From JALORV01 sp963766365 (GTDB lineage Bacteria > Pseudomonadota > Gammaproteobacteria > Burkholderiales > Burkholderiaceae_F), in contig CAVXZK010000001.1 of assembly GCA_963766365.1 (NCBI GenBank), forward strand, positions 209,303-273,302: a DNA stretch of 64,000 bases. Reading direction: 5' to 3'. Below, piece by piece: positions 1-11,060 of the stretch (position 1 is its first letter; each line of letters begins with the position of its first letter). The notes under the pieces are model-generated. The model had not been told where the DNA came from. It searched no databases and worked only from the letters and a program-made list of their open reading frames with translations. The translations under genes were made by a program, and so were the position numbers.

Positions 1-842
1 CGGCCGAGCAGCTTGAGGCGGCTGGTCATCGCCGCCATGACTCCGCCCGGCACCTGGTAAACCTGGTGCAGGACGCCATCGATGCGGAAGCGCGCAATGC
101 CGAATTCCCGGCGCGGCTCCAGGTGGATATCGCTGGCACGCTGGTCGAAGGCGTACTGCAGCAGCCAGTCGACGATATGGATGACATGAGCATCGTCGGC
201 CTGGACCTTTCCTCCCAGCTCCACCAGTTGCTCGAAGCTCGAAACCAGCGGCGTCGCGCCGGTCTTGGAGGCGCCCTTGACCTGCTGCGCGAGCTTGTAG
301 AACTCGGTCGTATAGCGCGCGACATCGAGCGGATTCGATACGACGCGCCGAACCGTCTTCTTCGTGATCTGCTCGATCTCGCGTTCCCATCCGGTCAGGA
401 ACGGCTCGCAGGTCGCGATCGTCACCTCGTCCGCGCCGACGGCGACAGGCAGGATCGAATAGGTCGTCGCGTAAGACGAAGACATCACCTCAGCGACGCG
501 CGTGAAATCTACGCGCAGCGGGTCGATGTGGTAATAGGAAAGCGAAGACTTCTGCGCCAGCCAGTGCGTTAGCGCCTCGAGGTCCAGCAGCTTGCGCTCG
601 GCATTGGGAGTGCGGTAGTTCATCTCCGCCAGATTCACCAGCGGATGCCCGGCCCTCTCGCGCCCGCCGGAACTGCGGAAGCGCTCGGCGTCGCTGGTCG
701 ACAGCATGCCGTCCGCGACCAGTTGCTTCAGTACGTAGCCGCCCGTCACTCGGCCGTTGGGCACCGGCACCGATGCGTGCCGCTCGCGTCCGGCGGGCGA
801 CGGCACGGGCTTCAGCGCGGTAGCGCTGTCCTTGGCGCTCAT
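1..842 (-). CDS. GspE/PilB-family secretion or pilus ATPase (N-terminal 280 residues, cut by window edge)
   Basis: Reading the minus strand from an ATG at 842 gives an open frame of 280 codons running off the left edge. Residues about 70-170 look like the MshEN/GspE N-terminal domain. About residue 235 begins the start of the ATPase core with the hallmark ASDIHLEPRR, followed by RFRIDGVL and SRLKLLG. Family members are hexameric ATPases driving type II secretion or type IV pilus assembly from the inner-membrane face. The Walker A and B motifs would lie beyond the edge, so activity cannot be judged. It starts only 10 bases after the DUF1631 gene upstream, so the two are probably cotranscribed. 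Assignment to GspE versus PilB/MshE is uncertain. Confidence 0.85.
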   Translation of the reverse strand, partial: MSAKDSATALKPVPSPAGRERHASVPVPNGRVTGGYVLKQLVADGMLSTSDAERFRSSGGRERAGHPLVNLAEMNYRTPNAERKLLDLEALTHWLAQKSSLSYYHIDPLRVDFTRVAEVMSSSYATTYSILPVAVGADEVTIATCEPFLTGWEREIEQITKKTVRRVVSNPLDVARYTTEFYKLAQQVKGASKTGATPLVSSFEQLVELGGKVQADDAHVIHIVDWLLQYAFDQRASDIHLEPRREFGIARFRIDGVLHQVYQVPGGVMAAMTSRLKLLG

Positions 843-852
843 GCGTGTGGAT

Positions 853-3252
853 TCATGCCGCAGGCTGCGAGGCCTTGTAGCGGTTGGCCATGGCCGCCGC
901 GCGATCCGGTGTGCTCTCGAAGTCGGCCACCACGGCGTCGACCGCACGCTTGGTCAGGGGAACACTTTCGAGCGGTTCGATGTACTTGCGCGCCAGGTAG
1001 GACTTCAGCATGTCGGACGACAGCACATGCGCCTTCTGGTCGTGCTCGCTGGCGAACAGGAACAGCGTGCGCAGCGGGCTCATCCAGCGCAGCTTCACGC
1101 GGACGAACTCCATGCCGTTCCACAGCTTGAACCAGTTGCCGCGCTGCCAGCGGCCGATCTCTTCCTGCACGCGGGCATCCTCGACCGGGTCGAGACGCGC
1201 GATGTCGGTCAGCGGATCCGGCATCTGAATGTCGGCGTGGTGTTCCTGGGCGGCACGCATGATGAGTCCGGTCGACACGCGGATGCCGCCCGGCACGGTC
1301 GTCACCGGGAACACACCCGAGAGCTGCATGCCGTCGATCTTCGCGCGCAGCTCCGAAGTCAGCAGGCTCGACTTGATGTAGGTCGCCTGGTCGACCGGCT
1401 TGACCGCCATAGCATGCGATTCCATCAGCTGGCCGAAGAACTGCTCGCGTTCGCGTTCCGCAACATTGACCAGTGCCAGGCCGTCGCGCAGCACGCGCAC
1501 CATGCCCGGGATCATCTTGACCAGTTTGTTGCGGTCCTCGGTACTGGCCTTCGGCTGCACCGACCAGACCAGTTCATGGATCACGTCGCGGAACGCCTTT
1601 GCAAAACCCGGCTGAGTTTCGCTGCGAACCGTGGCCGCGACGAGCACCTTGACCCAGGCGCCGAGCAGGAACTCCTTGATGTACGGCTCGAGATCGACGC
1701 GTTCGAAGGCGCGGCGCACCTGGATCGTCGTATTGATCGTCAGGATCTCGTGCTTCTCGGCGGCCTCGAGCGCCTTCTTCGCACGCGAGACCGGATCGCT
1801 GTCACCGGCATCGATATCCGAGACGAAGCGGTCGAACTCGGCGTAGACCTTCTCGAAGACGCTCAGATCCGTCTCGAATTTCTTCAGGATCTCGGCGATG
1901 ACGCGTTCGACTTCCTTCAGGTACTTCTGGTTGTCGTCCCCATAGGGCTCCCAGCCTGCCGACGTGCCGGCGATGCGGTCGATCAGCTTGCGTGCCGGGT
2001 GGGCGCTCGACGCGAAGAACGCGGCGTCCATCAGCGCCGCCTTCAGCACCGGGAACTGCAGGCGCGACAGCCGTGCCTTGATTTCGGCCGGCACCTGCTT
2101 GTCCTGCATGACGTGGTCGAACAGCATGCCGACCAGTTCGATCGTCAGCTTGTCGACCGTGCGCGTCGACTTGGCGATCAGTTCGCCGCGCACCGCACTG
2201 AGCGGCTGCGCCGGCGCCATCATCGCGAAGTCGCCGGTCTCCGCAAAGTCCTCGACGTCGTGCTGCATTTCGCCGACCGACTGCAGCAGTTCCCTGGGCG
2301 CGGGACCGTGCGACGGCAGCGGCGGCAGCCTCGACCCGCGCGCATTCGACTGCAGCCGGGTCAGCAAGCCACCGAGAAGTTGCGTGGGTTCATCCGGCGG
2401 TGCCGGGGCACGCGAGGGTCCGCCCTCCGCGGCCGCCACGCCGCCCGCCACCGACGGCGCGGCGGGACGCTGTCCGGCCCCTTGCCCGCTACCGGCCAAG
2501 TCGCCCGGGGTTCCGCCGCCCGAGACGCCCGGCGGCTGCCAGCCGCCCGCCGTCTTGGGAACGGCAAGACTGCGGCGGATCGAGCGCACGTCGACGCCAT
2601 GATTGGCGAAGTGCTCGAGCAGCTGACGCGCGATCTGCCCGAGTTCTTCGCCCAGCGGCTTCTCGAACCGCGTCAGCAGGAAATCCCAAGCCTCCTTGTG
2701 CAGATCGCAGTCCTCGGCCGCGCGCAGCAGTGCACGGACGTAGACGTTGGGTCCGAGCGGGTTCTCGGAGTTGCGTACAGCGCTGCGACCCAGCACGTAG
2801 GCGACCACCAGGTTGAGGTCGCGCAGCACCAGGTCGGCGTAACCGGCCACCTTGCCGGCATGCCGCTCGACCACGGTGTTGCTCTCCACCGAGATCGAAT
2901 CGACGAGCGACAGTGTCTCGGCGTCGAGTGATCCCGGCGGCGGTTGCACGCGCCCGACCGTAATTTCCCGGAATGCCTGGTCCTGCGCCTGCTTCAGGTG
3001 TTCGACGAACGCGTGTTCCAGGTCGCTCGACTTGGTGCTGAGCATGCGCTGCACCAGGGGCGAACTGACATCGAAGTCCCATGTGCCCGTCAGCTCTTCG
3101 CTGATCGTGCGGATGATCCCCGGGAACGCCGTCGCGATCAGCTCGTTGGAGATCGCCATCGCCGACTTCATCAACGCCGACGCCTGCGCAGCAGTCACGT
3201 ACGGCAACTCGCCGGCAGTTCTCGGGGCGTCGGTGTGGGGCGTGAACTCCAT
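853..3252 (-). CDS. DUF1631 family protein (copy A)
   Basis: A 799-residue protein with no signal peptide or membrane segment. An alpha-helical N-terminal part (to about residue 235) is followed by a Gly/Pro/Ala-rich linker (about 240-310). The DUF1631 core follows, with the recognisable stretch KLTIELVGMLFD and LSRLQFPVLKAAL. The last about 100 residues (RVKLRWMSPLRTLFLF) resemble a small beta-barrel of PilZ type but lack the RxxxR c-di-GMP motif. It is a clear paralogue of the protein at 4140-6599. The family has no established biochemical function. It has its own strong promoter and sits directly upstream of the GspE-like ATPase, which suggests a role connected with that machine; this last point is inference. 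Confidence 0.88.
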   Translation of the reverse strand: MEFTPHTDAPRTAGELPYVTAAQASALMKSAMAISNELIATAFPGIIRTISEELTGTWDFDVSSPLVQRMLSTKSSDLEHAFVEHLKQAQDQAFREITVGRVQPPPGSLDAETLSLVDSISVESNTVVERHAGKVAGYADLVLRDLNLVVAYVLGRSAVRNSENPLGPNVYVRALLRAAEDCDLHKEAWDFLLTRFEKPLGEELGQIARQLLEHFANHGVDVRSIRRSLAVPKTAGGWQPPGVSGGGTPGDLAGSGQGAGQRPAAPSVAGGVAAAEGGPSRAPAPPDEPTQLLGGLLTRLQSNARGSRLPPLPSHGPAPRELLQSVGEMQHDVEDFAETGDFAMMAPAQPLSAVRGELIAKSTRTVDKLTIELVGMLFDHVMQDKQVPAEIKARLSRLQFPVLKAALMDAAFFASSAHPARKLIDRIAGTSAGWEPYGDDNQKYLKEVERVIAEILKKFETDLSVFEKVYAEFDRFVSDIDAGDSDPVSRAKKALEAAEKHEILTINTTIQVRRAFERVDLEPYIKEFLLGAWVKVLVAATVRSETQPGFAKAFRDVIHELVWSVQPKASTEDRNKLVKMIPGMVRVLRDGLALVNVAEREREQFFGQLMESHAMAVKPVDQATYIKSSLLTSELRAKIDGMQLSGVFPVTTVPGGIRVSTGLIMRAAQEHHADIQMPDPLTDIARLDPVEDARVQEEIGRWQRGNWFKLWNGMEFVRVKLRWMSPLRTLFLFASEHDQKAHVLSSDMLKSYLARKYIEPLESVPLTKRAVDAVVADFESTPDRAAAMANRYKASQPAA

Positions 3253-3293
3253 TTATATCCGTGCTGATGCCTGGCCGCGCAGCCCTTGGTCAG

Positions 3294-3327
3294 GCCCCGA
3301 CTCTATCGGGGCCCGGGCGGCTGTCAA
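3294..3327 (-). promoter_or_regulatory. Sigma-70 promoter with palindrome over the -10, for DUF1631 copy A
   Basis: On the minus strand a perfect -35 TTGACA (3327-3322) and a -10 TAGAGT (3305-3300) are separated by 16 bases. The inverted repeat GCCCCGA-5-TCGGGGC (3294-3312) is centred exactly on the -10, as an operator would be. The start codon is at 3252. The promoter is seen directly; repressor binding is inference. Confidence 0.65.
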
Positions 3328-3370
3328 GTTGCATATGGGCGTCAGCAACCCGTCAATTAGGCGTGTTGCA

Positions 3371-4138
3371 TCAGAGGCGTACGCGATCTGAAAGGTCGTT
3401 GACTTCGGCTATCTTCTGCAGCCAGCGTCGGAATGGCATGCGCCAGGCGGATTCCAGGCTTGCGGCGCGCGCCGCCAGCACCGCCATCGGCACGTCAAGC
3501 CGCGGGCCGACCACGGCAAAAACGATGCGGTTGCCCTGATCGACTTCCGGGCCGGCCAGCGCGCGTCCGTCAAAGGCTTCCGAAATGACCCGGAAGCTGG
3601 AGTCGAACCGCCCCCCGAACAGGTTGAAGCAGGCGATCCCGGGGCGTCGCAGCGCTCGCCGGCACAGGCGATAGAACTCGACGTCGTCATGCACCGGGCC
3701 GCGGGCGCGGGCGTCATACAAGTCCGCCTGAAGCCAGTCGGCCCGCCCGGCCGCGCGCAGCCCGCCGAGGTAATCACGTGCCTCGTGCTGCACCACATGC
3801 AGGCGTTCGTCGTCGTCGGGCAGGCAGAACCACTGTCGCGCCACGTCGATGACCTCCTCGCTGAGTTCGACCACCGTCAGCTGCGCCTCGGGCAGGTGCC
3901 GGTAGCAAAACTTCGTCAATGCGGCCGCTCCCAGGCCAAGCTGGAGGACATGGCCCGGCTGCGGCAGAAACAGCGCAAGTGCCATCATCTGCCTCTGGTA
4001 TTCAAGTTCGAGTCGCCAGGGCCGCGCGATGCGCATGCCGCCCTGGATCCACTCGGTGCCGAAGTGCAGGTAGCGGACGCCGTCCTCCTCGGACAGCGTG
4101 ACCCGTGTCCGCGCGCCGCGGCTCGACGTGCGGCGCAC
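3371..4138 (-). CDS. Spermidine synthase-like methyltransferase-fold protein
   Basis: A 255-residue protein with a Rossmann methyltransferase-type fold: motif I LQLGLGAAALTKF near residue 66, then an acidic VVELSEEV that would bind the nucleoside ribose. This matches the SpeE-like family (polyamine aminopropyltransferases and relatives). The start is a GTG one base after the stop of the DUF1631 gene upstream, implying translational coupling. The substrate is unknown. Many such stand-alone SpeE-like proteins are not proven spermidine synthases, and no speD is seen here. A further start inside the gene is possible because the first 12 residues look unconserved. Confidence 0.75.
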   Translation of the reverse strand: MRRTSSRGARTRVTLSEEDGVRYLHFGTEWIQGGMRIARPWRLELEYQRQMMALALFLPQPGHVLQLGLGAAALTKFCYRHLPEAQLTVVELSEEVIDVARQWFCLPDDDERLHVVQHEARDYLGGLRAAGRADWLQADLYDARARGPVHDDVEFYRLCRRALRRPGIACFNLFGGRFDSSFRVISEAFDGRALAGPEVDQGNRIVFAVVGPRLDVPMAVLAARAASLESAWRMPFRRWLQKIAEVNDLSDRVRL

Positions 4139-4139
4139 G

Positions 4140-6599
4140 TCAGGCGGGCTCGGCCGCGGGGGCTCCGAGGTCGCGCATCAGGTTGCCGACCATGCGTTCG
4201 AACAGCGGCGCGCTCTCTGCGCTGCGGATACGGCCGGCGCGCACGTAGCCGCGCAGGACCAACGGTGCCAGCGAGTGCGCCTTGCCGGTTTCGGCCGAGG
4301 TGAACAGGTAGAAGTTGCGGCGCGGACTGATCCAGCGCAGCCGGACACGCTCGCTTTGCTGGCCGGTGTACAGGTCGAACCAGGAGCCGCGTTCCCAGCC
4401 TTCAATCATCTCGTCGATGTCCTCGTCGGAGAGCTGCTCGATCGGGATCATCTCTTCCGGTGCGACGGTCGGCGGCGAATCGAGCACGTTCACTTCGGCG
4501 TGATTCGCCGCGGCAGCGCTGCGTACCGCCGCGGCCGGGATCGTCAGATGCTCGTCCTCGCCGGCGACCGGCGGCGGGGGCTCGACGATCTTGACCTCGT
4601 CGAGGCGCTTCTTGATCATTCCGGCATCAACCGGCGGTGCGGCACCGTAGGCCACCTCGAGGGCCTTCACCGCCTGGGCGTGCGACCCCATTAGCCGGCT
4701 GAAGAACTCCTGCGTCTGCGTCGACGACTGTTCAATCAGCTGCAGTCCTTCGCGCAGCGTGTTGAGCACTGCCGGAATCGTCTTCACCAGGCGCTTGCGG
4801 TCCTCCGGGTTGATCTTTGGCTGCACGCTCCAGACGAGATCCGGAACCGTGTCGCGGAATTTCTTCGCGAAGTCCGGTTGGGTACGCTCGCGCAACGTGG
4901 CAGCGACCATCACCTTGACCCACGTGTCGAGCAGGAACTCGCGCAGGTACGACTCCAGCTGAACCCCATCGAACGCGCGGCGGATGGCAATTGCCGCGTT
5001 GATCGACATCACTTCGCGCGTCTCGGCCTCCTCGAGTGCGCGCTTCGCGCGCGTGATCGGGTCGTCATCGCGCGAGCGTTCCTCGTTCAGGTAATTCTCG
5101 AACTCGACCAATGCCTTCTCAAAGATCGTCGGGCCCTCGTTGATCGCAACGACAACCGTATCGACGGCCTTGTTGACCTCGGCCAGGTAACGCTGGTTCT
5201 CCTCACCTTCGGGAATCCAGCCGATCGCCGTGCTGGCGATGCGGTCCATCAGGCGGCGTGCCGGCTGCAGCGGCGAGACGAACAGATCCGAGTCCGACAG
5301 CGCCACCTTCATGATCGGAAACTGCAGTCGCGACAGCGCGGTCTTGATCTCAGCCGGCAGGTGCTTGTCCTGGTGGATGCGGTCGAAGAGCATCCCGACC
5401 AGTTCGATCACCAGCTTGTCGATCTGCTTGGTGGCCTTCTCCGCGACATGGGCGCGCAGCTGGACCTCGTCGCGTTCGCTGATCGAGGCACCGGTCGCGG
5501 AGCCGCTGCGGGCAGCCACAGCGGCCAGGGCATTCAGCCGCTGCACCTCGTTGATCGATGCGAGCAGGCCCGGATCGATCGCCGCAAACTGCACCGGTGT
5601 CCCTGGCGCGATCGCGCCACCTGGTGCAAACACGCCCGTATTCGCAAAGCCGGTTCCACCGGGCGCGACGGGCGCCGACGAAACCGCGAGGTCTGCGCGA
5701 TCGAACAGCGGCTGCGGCGGGATCGCCGTGACGGGTACCACCGGCGTTGCGTGCACGGGTGCACCCGCCATCGGCACCTGCATGCGCTGGTAAAGCGCAG
5801 TCAGCAGCTGCTCGGCGGTGGCCCCGGTAATGGCTCCCGCATGGCCGCCCACCTGCGACGGGCGGCCCGTTGCCATGAACGTGTTGCGGAATCCCGCCAT
5901 CGAATTCTTGAAGGCGGTGGCAGCGGTATTGCGCTCCTCGACGCCCTGCTCCTGCAGCTGCCGGTTCAGTTCCTTGTAGAGCTCGGTCAGCGGATGACCC
6001 AGCGCGCCATCGAACGCCTTGACGACGACCAGGCGCTGGTCGCCCTTGAAGTCCAGCTTTTCGACCGCCTCGCCCAGCGCGCGGCAAAAACGAATCGGAT
6101 GAAACGGATTCTCGCGGTCGGTCAGGCCCTGCACCTTCAGCACGGAGGCAAGGCGCTGGGTCAGCGGGCCGAAGTGCTCGTCCACCGCGTTGCGTATGCG
6201 CGCAGCGAATCGGTCCAGCAGCATGTTCTCTTCCATCTGGTCGTAATCGACCAGCGAAAGCGACGCGGCAGGTGCGCCCTCGGGCTTTTCCTTTTCGTTG
6301 GATTTGCGGTCCTCGCGATCCGACCGGAACAGCTCATCGACAGCCACGTCGATCTCGCGCTCGACCGCAGAAAAGAACGTGCTGGAGAACTCGCGCTGGT
6401 CGACCAGCAGGCGCCGCACCGACTTCTTCAAGGTGCCCGAGGCCTGGGGGTCGGCATCAATGACCTGGATGGCATCGCGTGCGGCCGTAGGCAACAGCGG
6501 ATCGAGCGTGCTGCGCATCGCCGCCCGCAGGCCCACCAGGGAACGGTGCGCCCCGCCCCGGCTCGCCCGTCCTGAACTTGCTGTGGTTGTGGTACTCAT
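4140..6599 (-). CDS. DUF1631 family protein (copy B)
   Basis: An 819-residue paralogue of the protein at 853-3252. It shares the core stretch KLVIELVGMLFD, LSRLQFPIMKVAL and ARRLMDRIAST, and the C-terminal RVRLRWISPRRNFYLF module that resembles a PilZ-like barrel without the c-di-GMP-binding arginines. A low-complexity Ala/Pro/Gly segment (about residues 255-350) separates the N-terminal helical part from the core. It is soluble by appearance. It is the first gene of the minus-strand group DUF1631-SpeE-like-DUF1631-GspE. Function is unknown; two divergent copies with conserved ends suggest they act together or as alternatives. Confidence 0.88.
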   Translation of the reverse strand: MSTTTTASSGRASRGGAHRSLVGLRAAMRSTLDPLLPTAARDAIQVIDADPQASGTLKKSVRRLLVDQREFSSTFFSAVEREIDVAVDELFRSDREDRKSNEKEKPEGAPAASLSLVDYDQMEENMLLDRFAARIRNAVDEHFGPLTQRLASVLKVQGLTDRENPFHPIRFCRALGEAVEKLDFKGDQRLVVVKAFDGALGHPLTELYKELNRQLQEQGVEERNTAATAFKNSMAGFRNTFMATGRPSQVGGHAGAITGATAEQLLTALYQRMQVPMAGAPVHATPVVPVTAIPPQPLFDRADLAVSSAPVAPGGTGFANTGVFAPGGAIAPGTPVQFAAIDPGLLASINEVQRLNALAAVAARSGSATGASISERDEVQLRAHVAEKATKQIDKLVIELVGMLFDRIHQDKHLPAEIKTALSRLQFPIMKVALSDSDLFVSPLQPARRLMDRIASTAIGWIPEGEENQRYLAEVNKAVDTVVVAINEGPTIFEKALVEFENYLNEERSRDDDPITRAKRALEEAETREVMSINAAIAIRRAFDGVQLESYLREFLLDTWVKVMVAATLRERTQPDFAKKFRDTVPDLVWSVQPKINPEDRKRLVKTIPAVLNTLREGLQLIEQSSTQTQEFFSRLMGSHAQAVKALEVAYGAAPPVDAGMIKKRLDEVKIVEPPPPVAGEDEHLTIPAAAVRSAAAANHAEVNVLDSPPTVAPEEMIPIEQLSDEDIDEMIEGWERGSWFDLYTGQQSERVRLRWISPRRNFYLFTSAETGKAHSLAPLVLRGYVRAGRIRSAESAPLFERMVGNLMRDLGAPAAEPA

Positions 6600-6711
6600 T
6601 CCGACTCGTTCTGCCCCTGCGCCTTCGACTGCAAGCGTAGCCGATCCCGCTCTCCGGAACGGGCATTAACGGCCTGGACCGCCGACCGTACCCGCCCGGC
6701 GACCAGGCACC

Positions 6712-7240
6712 TCAAGGCGCACGCCACCAAGCCGCCCACAGAGCCCGTTTCTCCTCGAAACTGCGGCCGGCATGTGCGGGACTGGTGGACGGTAGCACCC
6801 GCACCTCGAAGCCTGCTTGCTCGAAAAGCGGCCGGAATCGGGCCGCAGCCGAGCCATTGAAGGCCACGCCCCGCAGCCGCGGCGCCAGCCGCCGCAGGCG
6901 GGCGAAGGCATTGGGCCGGGCATTGCGAATCGCCGTATCGGCGCTTCCGGTCCGATCACAGGCCCCGTACACGTCCCAGATCCCGAGCCGGTGCGCGAGG
7001 ACGCGCGGCAGCCGCTCCTCATACGGCAGGTCCGCCAGCGGTTCGGCCAGCAGGCAGCCGAGGATCGGCCAGAACTGGTTGCGCGGATGCGCGTAGTACT
7101 GGGCCGCCGCCAGCGAGGCCGCCGACGGAAAGCTGCCCAGGATCAGGCGCTCAACGTACCGATCGATGATCGGCGGGAACCCGCGCAAGGGCGTGGCTTC
7201 GGCCGCGGCAGTGCGGCGGCCGCGAGTCACCGGCGCTCTG

Positions 7241-7257
<17 letters not shown>
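6712..7257 (-). CDS. DNA-deoxyinosine glycosylase (UDG superfamily)
   Basis: A 181-residue protein with the uracil-DNA-glycosylase-superfamily motifs of the hypoxanthine glycosylase branch: LILGSFPSAAS near residue 38, HPRNQFWPILG near residue 58, and LPSTSPAH near residue 156. Members remove deaminated adenine (hypoxanthine) from DNA as the first step of base-excision repair. The first about 25 residues are arginine-rich and overlap the end of htpG by 17 bases, so the true start may lie slightly downstream. Confidence 0.82.
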
Positions 7258-9148
<1,891 letters not shown>

Positions 9149-9230
9149 CTTCTTGCTCCCCTTTCGATTGACTGACCAACGAGCGGCTGCTTCCCGCGCC
9201 ACCCGTGCGAAGCCCGCTATTTTGCCGACG

Positions 9231-9257
9231 ATTGTGGCGATCCGCCCGGTTTTCAAG
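9231..9257 (-). promoter_or_regulatory. Putative sigma-32 (heat-shock) promoter of htpG
   Basis: On the minus strand CTTGAAA (9257-9251) is a perfect match to the sigma-32 -35 element. It is followed after 13 bases by CCACAAT (9237-9231), a 5-of-7 match to the -10 CCCCATT form. The position, about 85 bases before the htpG start, and the known heat-shock control of htpG support the call. A GC-rich palindrome lies just upstream at about 9260-9279. Confidence 0.55.
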
Positions 9258-9336
9258 TCCGCCGGCCGGGCCGGCGGGCATGCAGTATCGTCGGCGGCTT
9301 CCCCCACAACCGATACACGGCCGGAGGACTTCCGCG

Positions 9337-10095
9337 ATGCGACCGAACGCGCTGCGACAGATCTGGACCGAGGGACGCGCCGCCATCAACGGCTGGCTGA
9401 CGATTCCTGATGGCTTCGCCGCGGAGACGATGGCGCACCAGGGCTGGGACTCGGTCACGATCGACCTGCAGCATGGCATCGTCGACTATGCCGCGGCGGT
9501 CCACATGCTGACCGCGATCTCCACCACACCGACCGTGCCGATGGTGCGCGTACCGTGGCTTGAACCCGGCATCATCATGAGGTCGCTGGACGCCGGTGCC
9601 TATGGCGTCATCTGCCCGATGATCAACACGCGCGCCGAGGCGGAGCGGTTCATTGCCTACACGCGTTACGCGCCGCGCGGTACGCGCAGCTTTGGTCCGA
9701 CGCGTGCACTGCTGTATGGCGGCGCCGACTATCCGCAGCATGCCGACGCGACGATCGTGCGTTTCGCGATGATCGAGACCGCGCAGGCCCTGGAAAACGT
9801 CGACGCCATCCTGTCGGTTGAAGGTCTGGATGCGGTCTACATCGGGCCCTCCGACCTTTCCCTTTCGCTCGGCTGCCGGCCGGTTCTCGATGATGTCGAC
9901 CCTCCAGCAGCGCAGGCGATCGAGCACATCCTGGCGCGCGCCCAGGCGCATGGCATCGTCGCCGGCATCCACAACGGCACCGCCGAGACCGCGCAGAAGC
10001 GGCTGGCGATGGGCTTTCGCTTCGTCTCCATTGCTTCGGATGCGCGCCTGATGGCTGCGGCTGCACAGCAGGCACTGGCGCAAGTGCGCCGCTGA
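9337..10095 (+). CDS. HpcH/HpaI aldolase family protein
   Basis: A 252-residue TIM-barrel class II aldolase of the HpcH/HpaI (2-keto-3-deoxy acid) family. The segment VTIDLQHGIVDY near residue 40 carries the conserved acidic position, GAYGVICPMINT and MIETAQALENVDAIL provide the metal-binding Glu region, and AVYIGPSDLSLSLG provides the conserved Asp. Such enzymes cleave 4-hydroxy-2-oxo acids to pyruvate (or a keto acid) plus an aldehyde. The start is fixed by GGAGG at 9323-9327, 9 bases before the ATG. The true substrate cannot be told from sequence, and no aromatic-degradation cluster surrounds it. Confidence 0.9.
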   Translation: MRPNALRQIWTEGRAAINGWLTIPDGFAAETMAHQGWDSVTIDLQHGIVDYAAAVHMLTAISTTPTVPMVRVPWLEPGIIMRSLDAGAYGVICPMINTRAEAERFIAYTRYAPRGTRSFGPTRALLYGGADYPQHADATIVRFAMIETAQALENVDAILSVEGLDAVYIGPSDLSLSLGCRPVLDDVDPPAAQAIEHILARAQAHGIVAGIHNGTAETAQKRLAMGFRFVSIASDARLMAAAAQQALAQVRR

Positions 10096-10157
10096 AGTCG
10101 GGCCTTTCGCAATCCCAGCACTAGCATTGCTCGCTCGCGACGACCGCGGATCCGATC

Positions 10158-11060
10158 TTGCAGACGCCCCTGCCTGTGCACGCGCATCACCAAGCGCGCG
10201 GCCTGCTGCTCGGCTTCATCGGCGTGCTCATCTTCAGCCTGACGTTGCCGATGACACGAGTCGCGGTGATCGAACTCAATCCATGGCTGATCGGACTCGG
10301 CCGGGCGGTGCTGGCGGCGCTCCCGGCGGCCCTTTATCTGTGGTGGCGTCGGGCGCCGCGCCCGGTCCGGGCCCAGTGGCCACAGCTCGCGGCCGTTGCG
10401 CTCGGCGTGATCGTCGGCTTTCCCGTTTGCTCGTCGATCGGCATGAAGACCGTCCCGGCGGCGCATGGCGCCGTCGTGGTCGGGGTGCTGCCGCTGGCCA
10501 CGGCACTCTTTGCCGCCTGGCTCGGCGGGGAGCGTCCATCGAAGGCGTTCTGGCTGTTTGCGATCGCCGGCAGCGCGGTGGTGCTGCACTTCGCATGGCA
10601 GACCGGCGGCGGTGGGCTTGCGGCAGGCGACCTCTGGCTGCTCGCTGCTGTCGGACTCGGCGCGCTGGGCTACGCCGAGGGCGGTCGGCTGGCGCGCGCG
10701 ATCGGTGGTCCGGAGGTGATCTGCTGGGCGCTCGTCATGGCGGCCCCGCTGCTGCTGGTCCCTGTCGCGTGGCTCGCCTGGCATCAAACGTGGCCGATCG
10801 AACTCCGCACCACGCTCGCGTTCGGCTATGTCACAGTGTTCTCGCAGTTCCTTGGATTCTTCGCCTGGTACCGCGGGCTGGCCGAAGGAGGACTGGCGCG
10901 GGTCGGCCAGGTGCAACTGCTGCAGGTGTTCCTGACGATCGGATTCGCCGGATTGCTGTTCGGCGAGACGATCGATCCCGTCGCCTGGATCTATGCCGCC
11001 GTCGTGGTCGCACTGGTCGCGGCCGGACGGCTGACGTCGATACGGAGGTCTCGCGGATGA
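10158..11060 (+). CDS. DMT-superfamily (EamA) transporter
   Basis: A 300-residue polytopic protein with about ten hydrophobic segments arranged as two EamA repeats (first GLLLGFIGVLIFSLTLPMTR, second from about residue 155). Members export amino acids, metabolites or drugs across the inner membrane. The start is taken at TTG; GTG at 10176 is an alternative, and no ATG precedes the first helix. Its stop overlaps the PhzF start (ATGA), so the two are translationally coupled and the PhzF product or substrate may be what is exported (inference). Confidence 0.85.
   Translation: MQTPLPVHAHHQARGLLLGFIGVLIFSLTLPMTRVAVIELNPWLIGLGRAVLAALPAALYLWWRRAPRPVRAQWPQLAAVALGVIVGFPVCSSIGMKTVPAAHGAVVVGVLPLATALFAAWLGGERPSKAFWLFAIAGSAVVLHFAWQTGGGGLAAGDLWLLAAVGLGALGYAEGGRLARAIGGPEVICWALVMAAPLLLVPVAWLAWHQTWPIELRTTLAFGYVTVFSQFLGFFAWYRGLAEGGLARVGQVQLLQVFLTIGFAGLLFGETIDPVAWIYAAVVVALVAAGRLTSIRRSRG

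Noticed and set aside
757..2931. A 724-codon plus-strand open frame opposite the DUF1631 copy A gene
   Set aside because: It is the mirror of a high-GC coding strand; the translation is Arg/His/Leu/Asp-rich with no domain, while the minus strand encodes a clear DUF1631 protein with a promoter.
4878..6575. A 565-codon plus-strand open frame opposite DUF1631 copy B
   Set aside because: Same reason: a GC-driven antisense frame of arginine-rich character without recognisable motifs.
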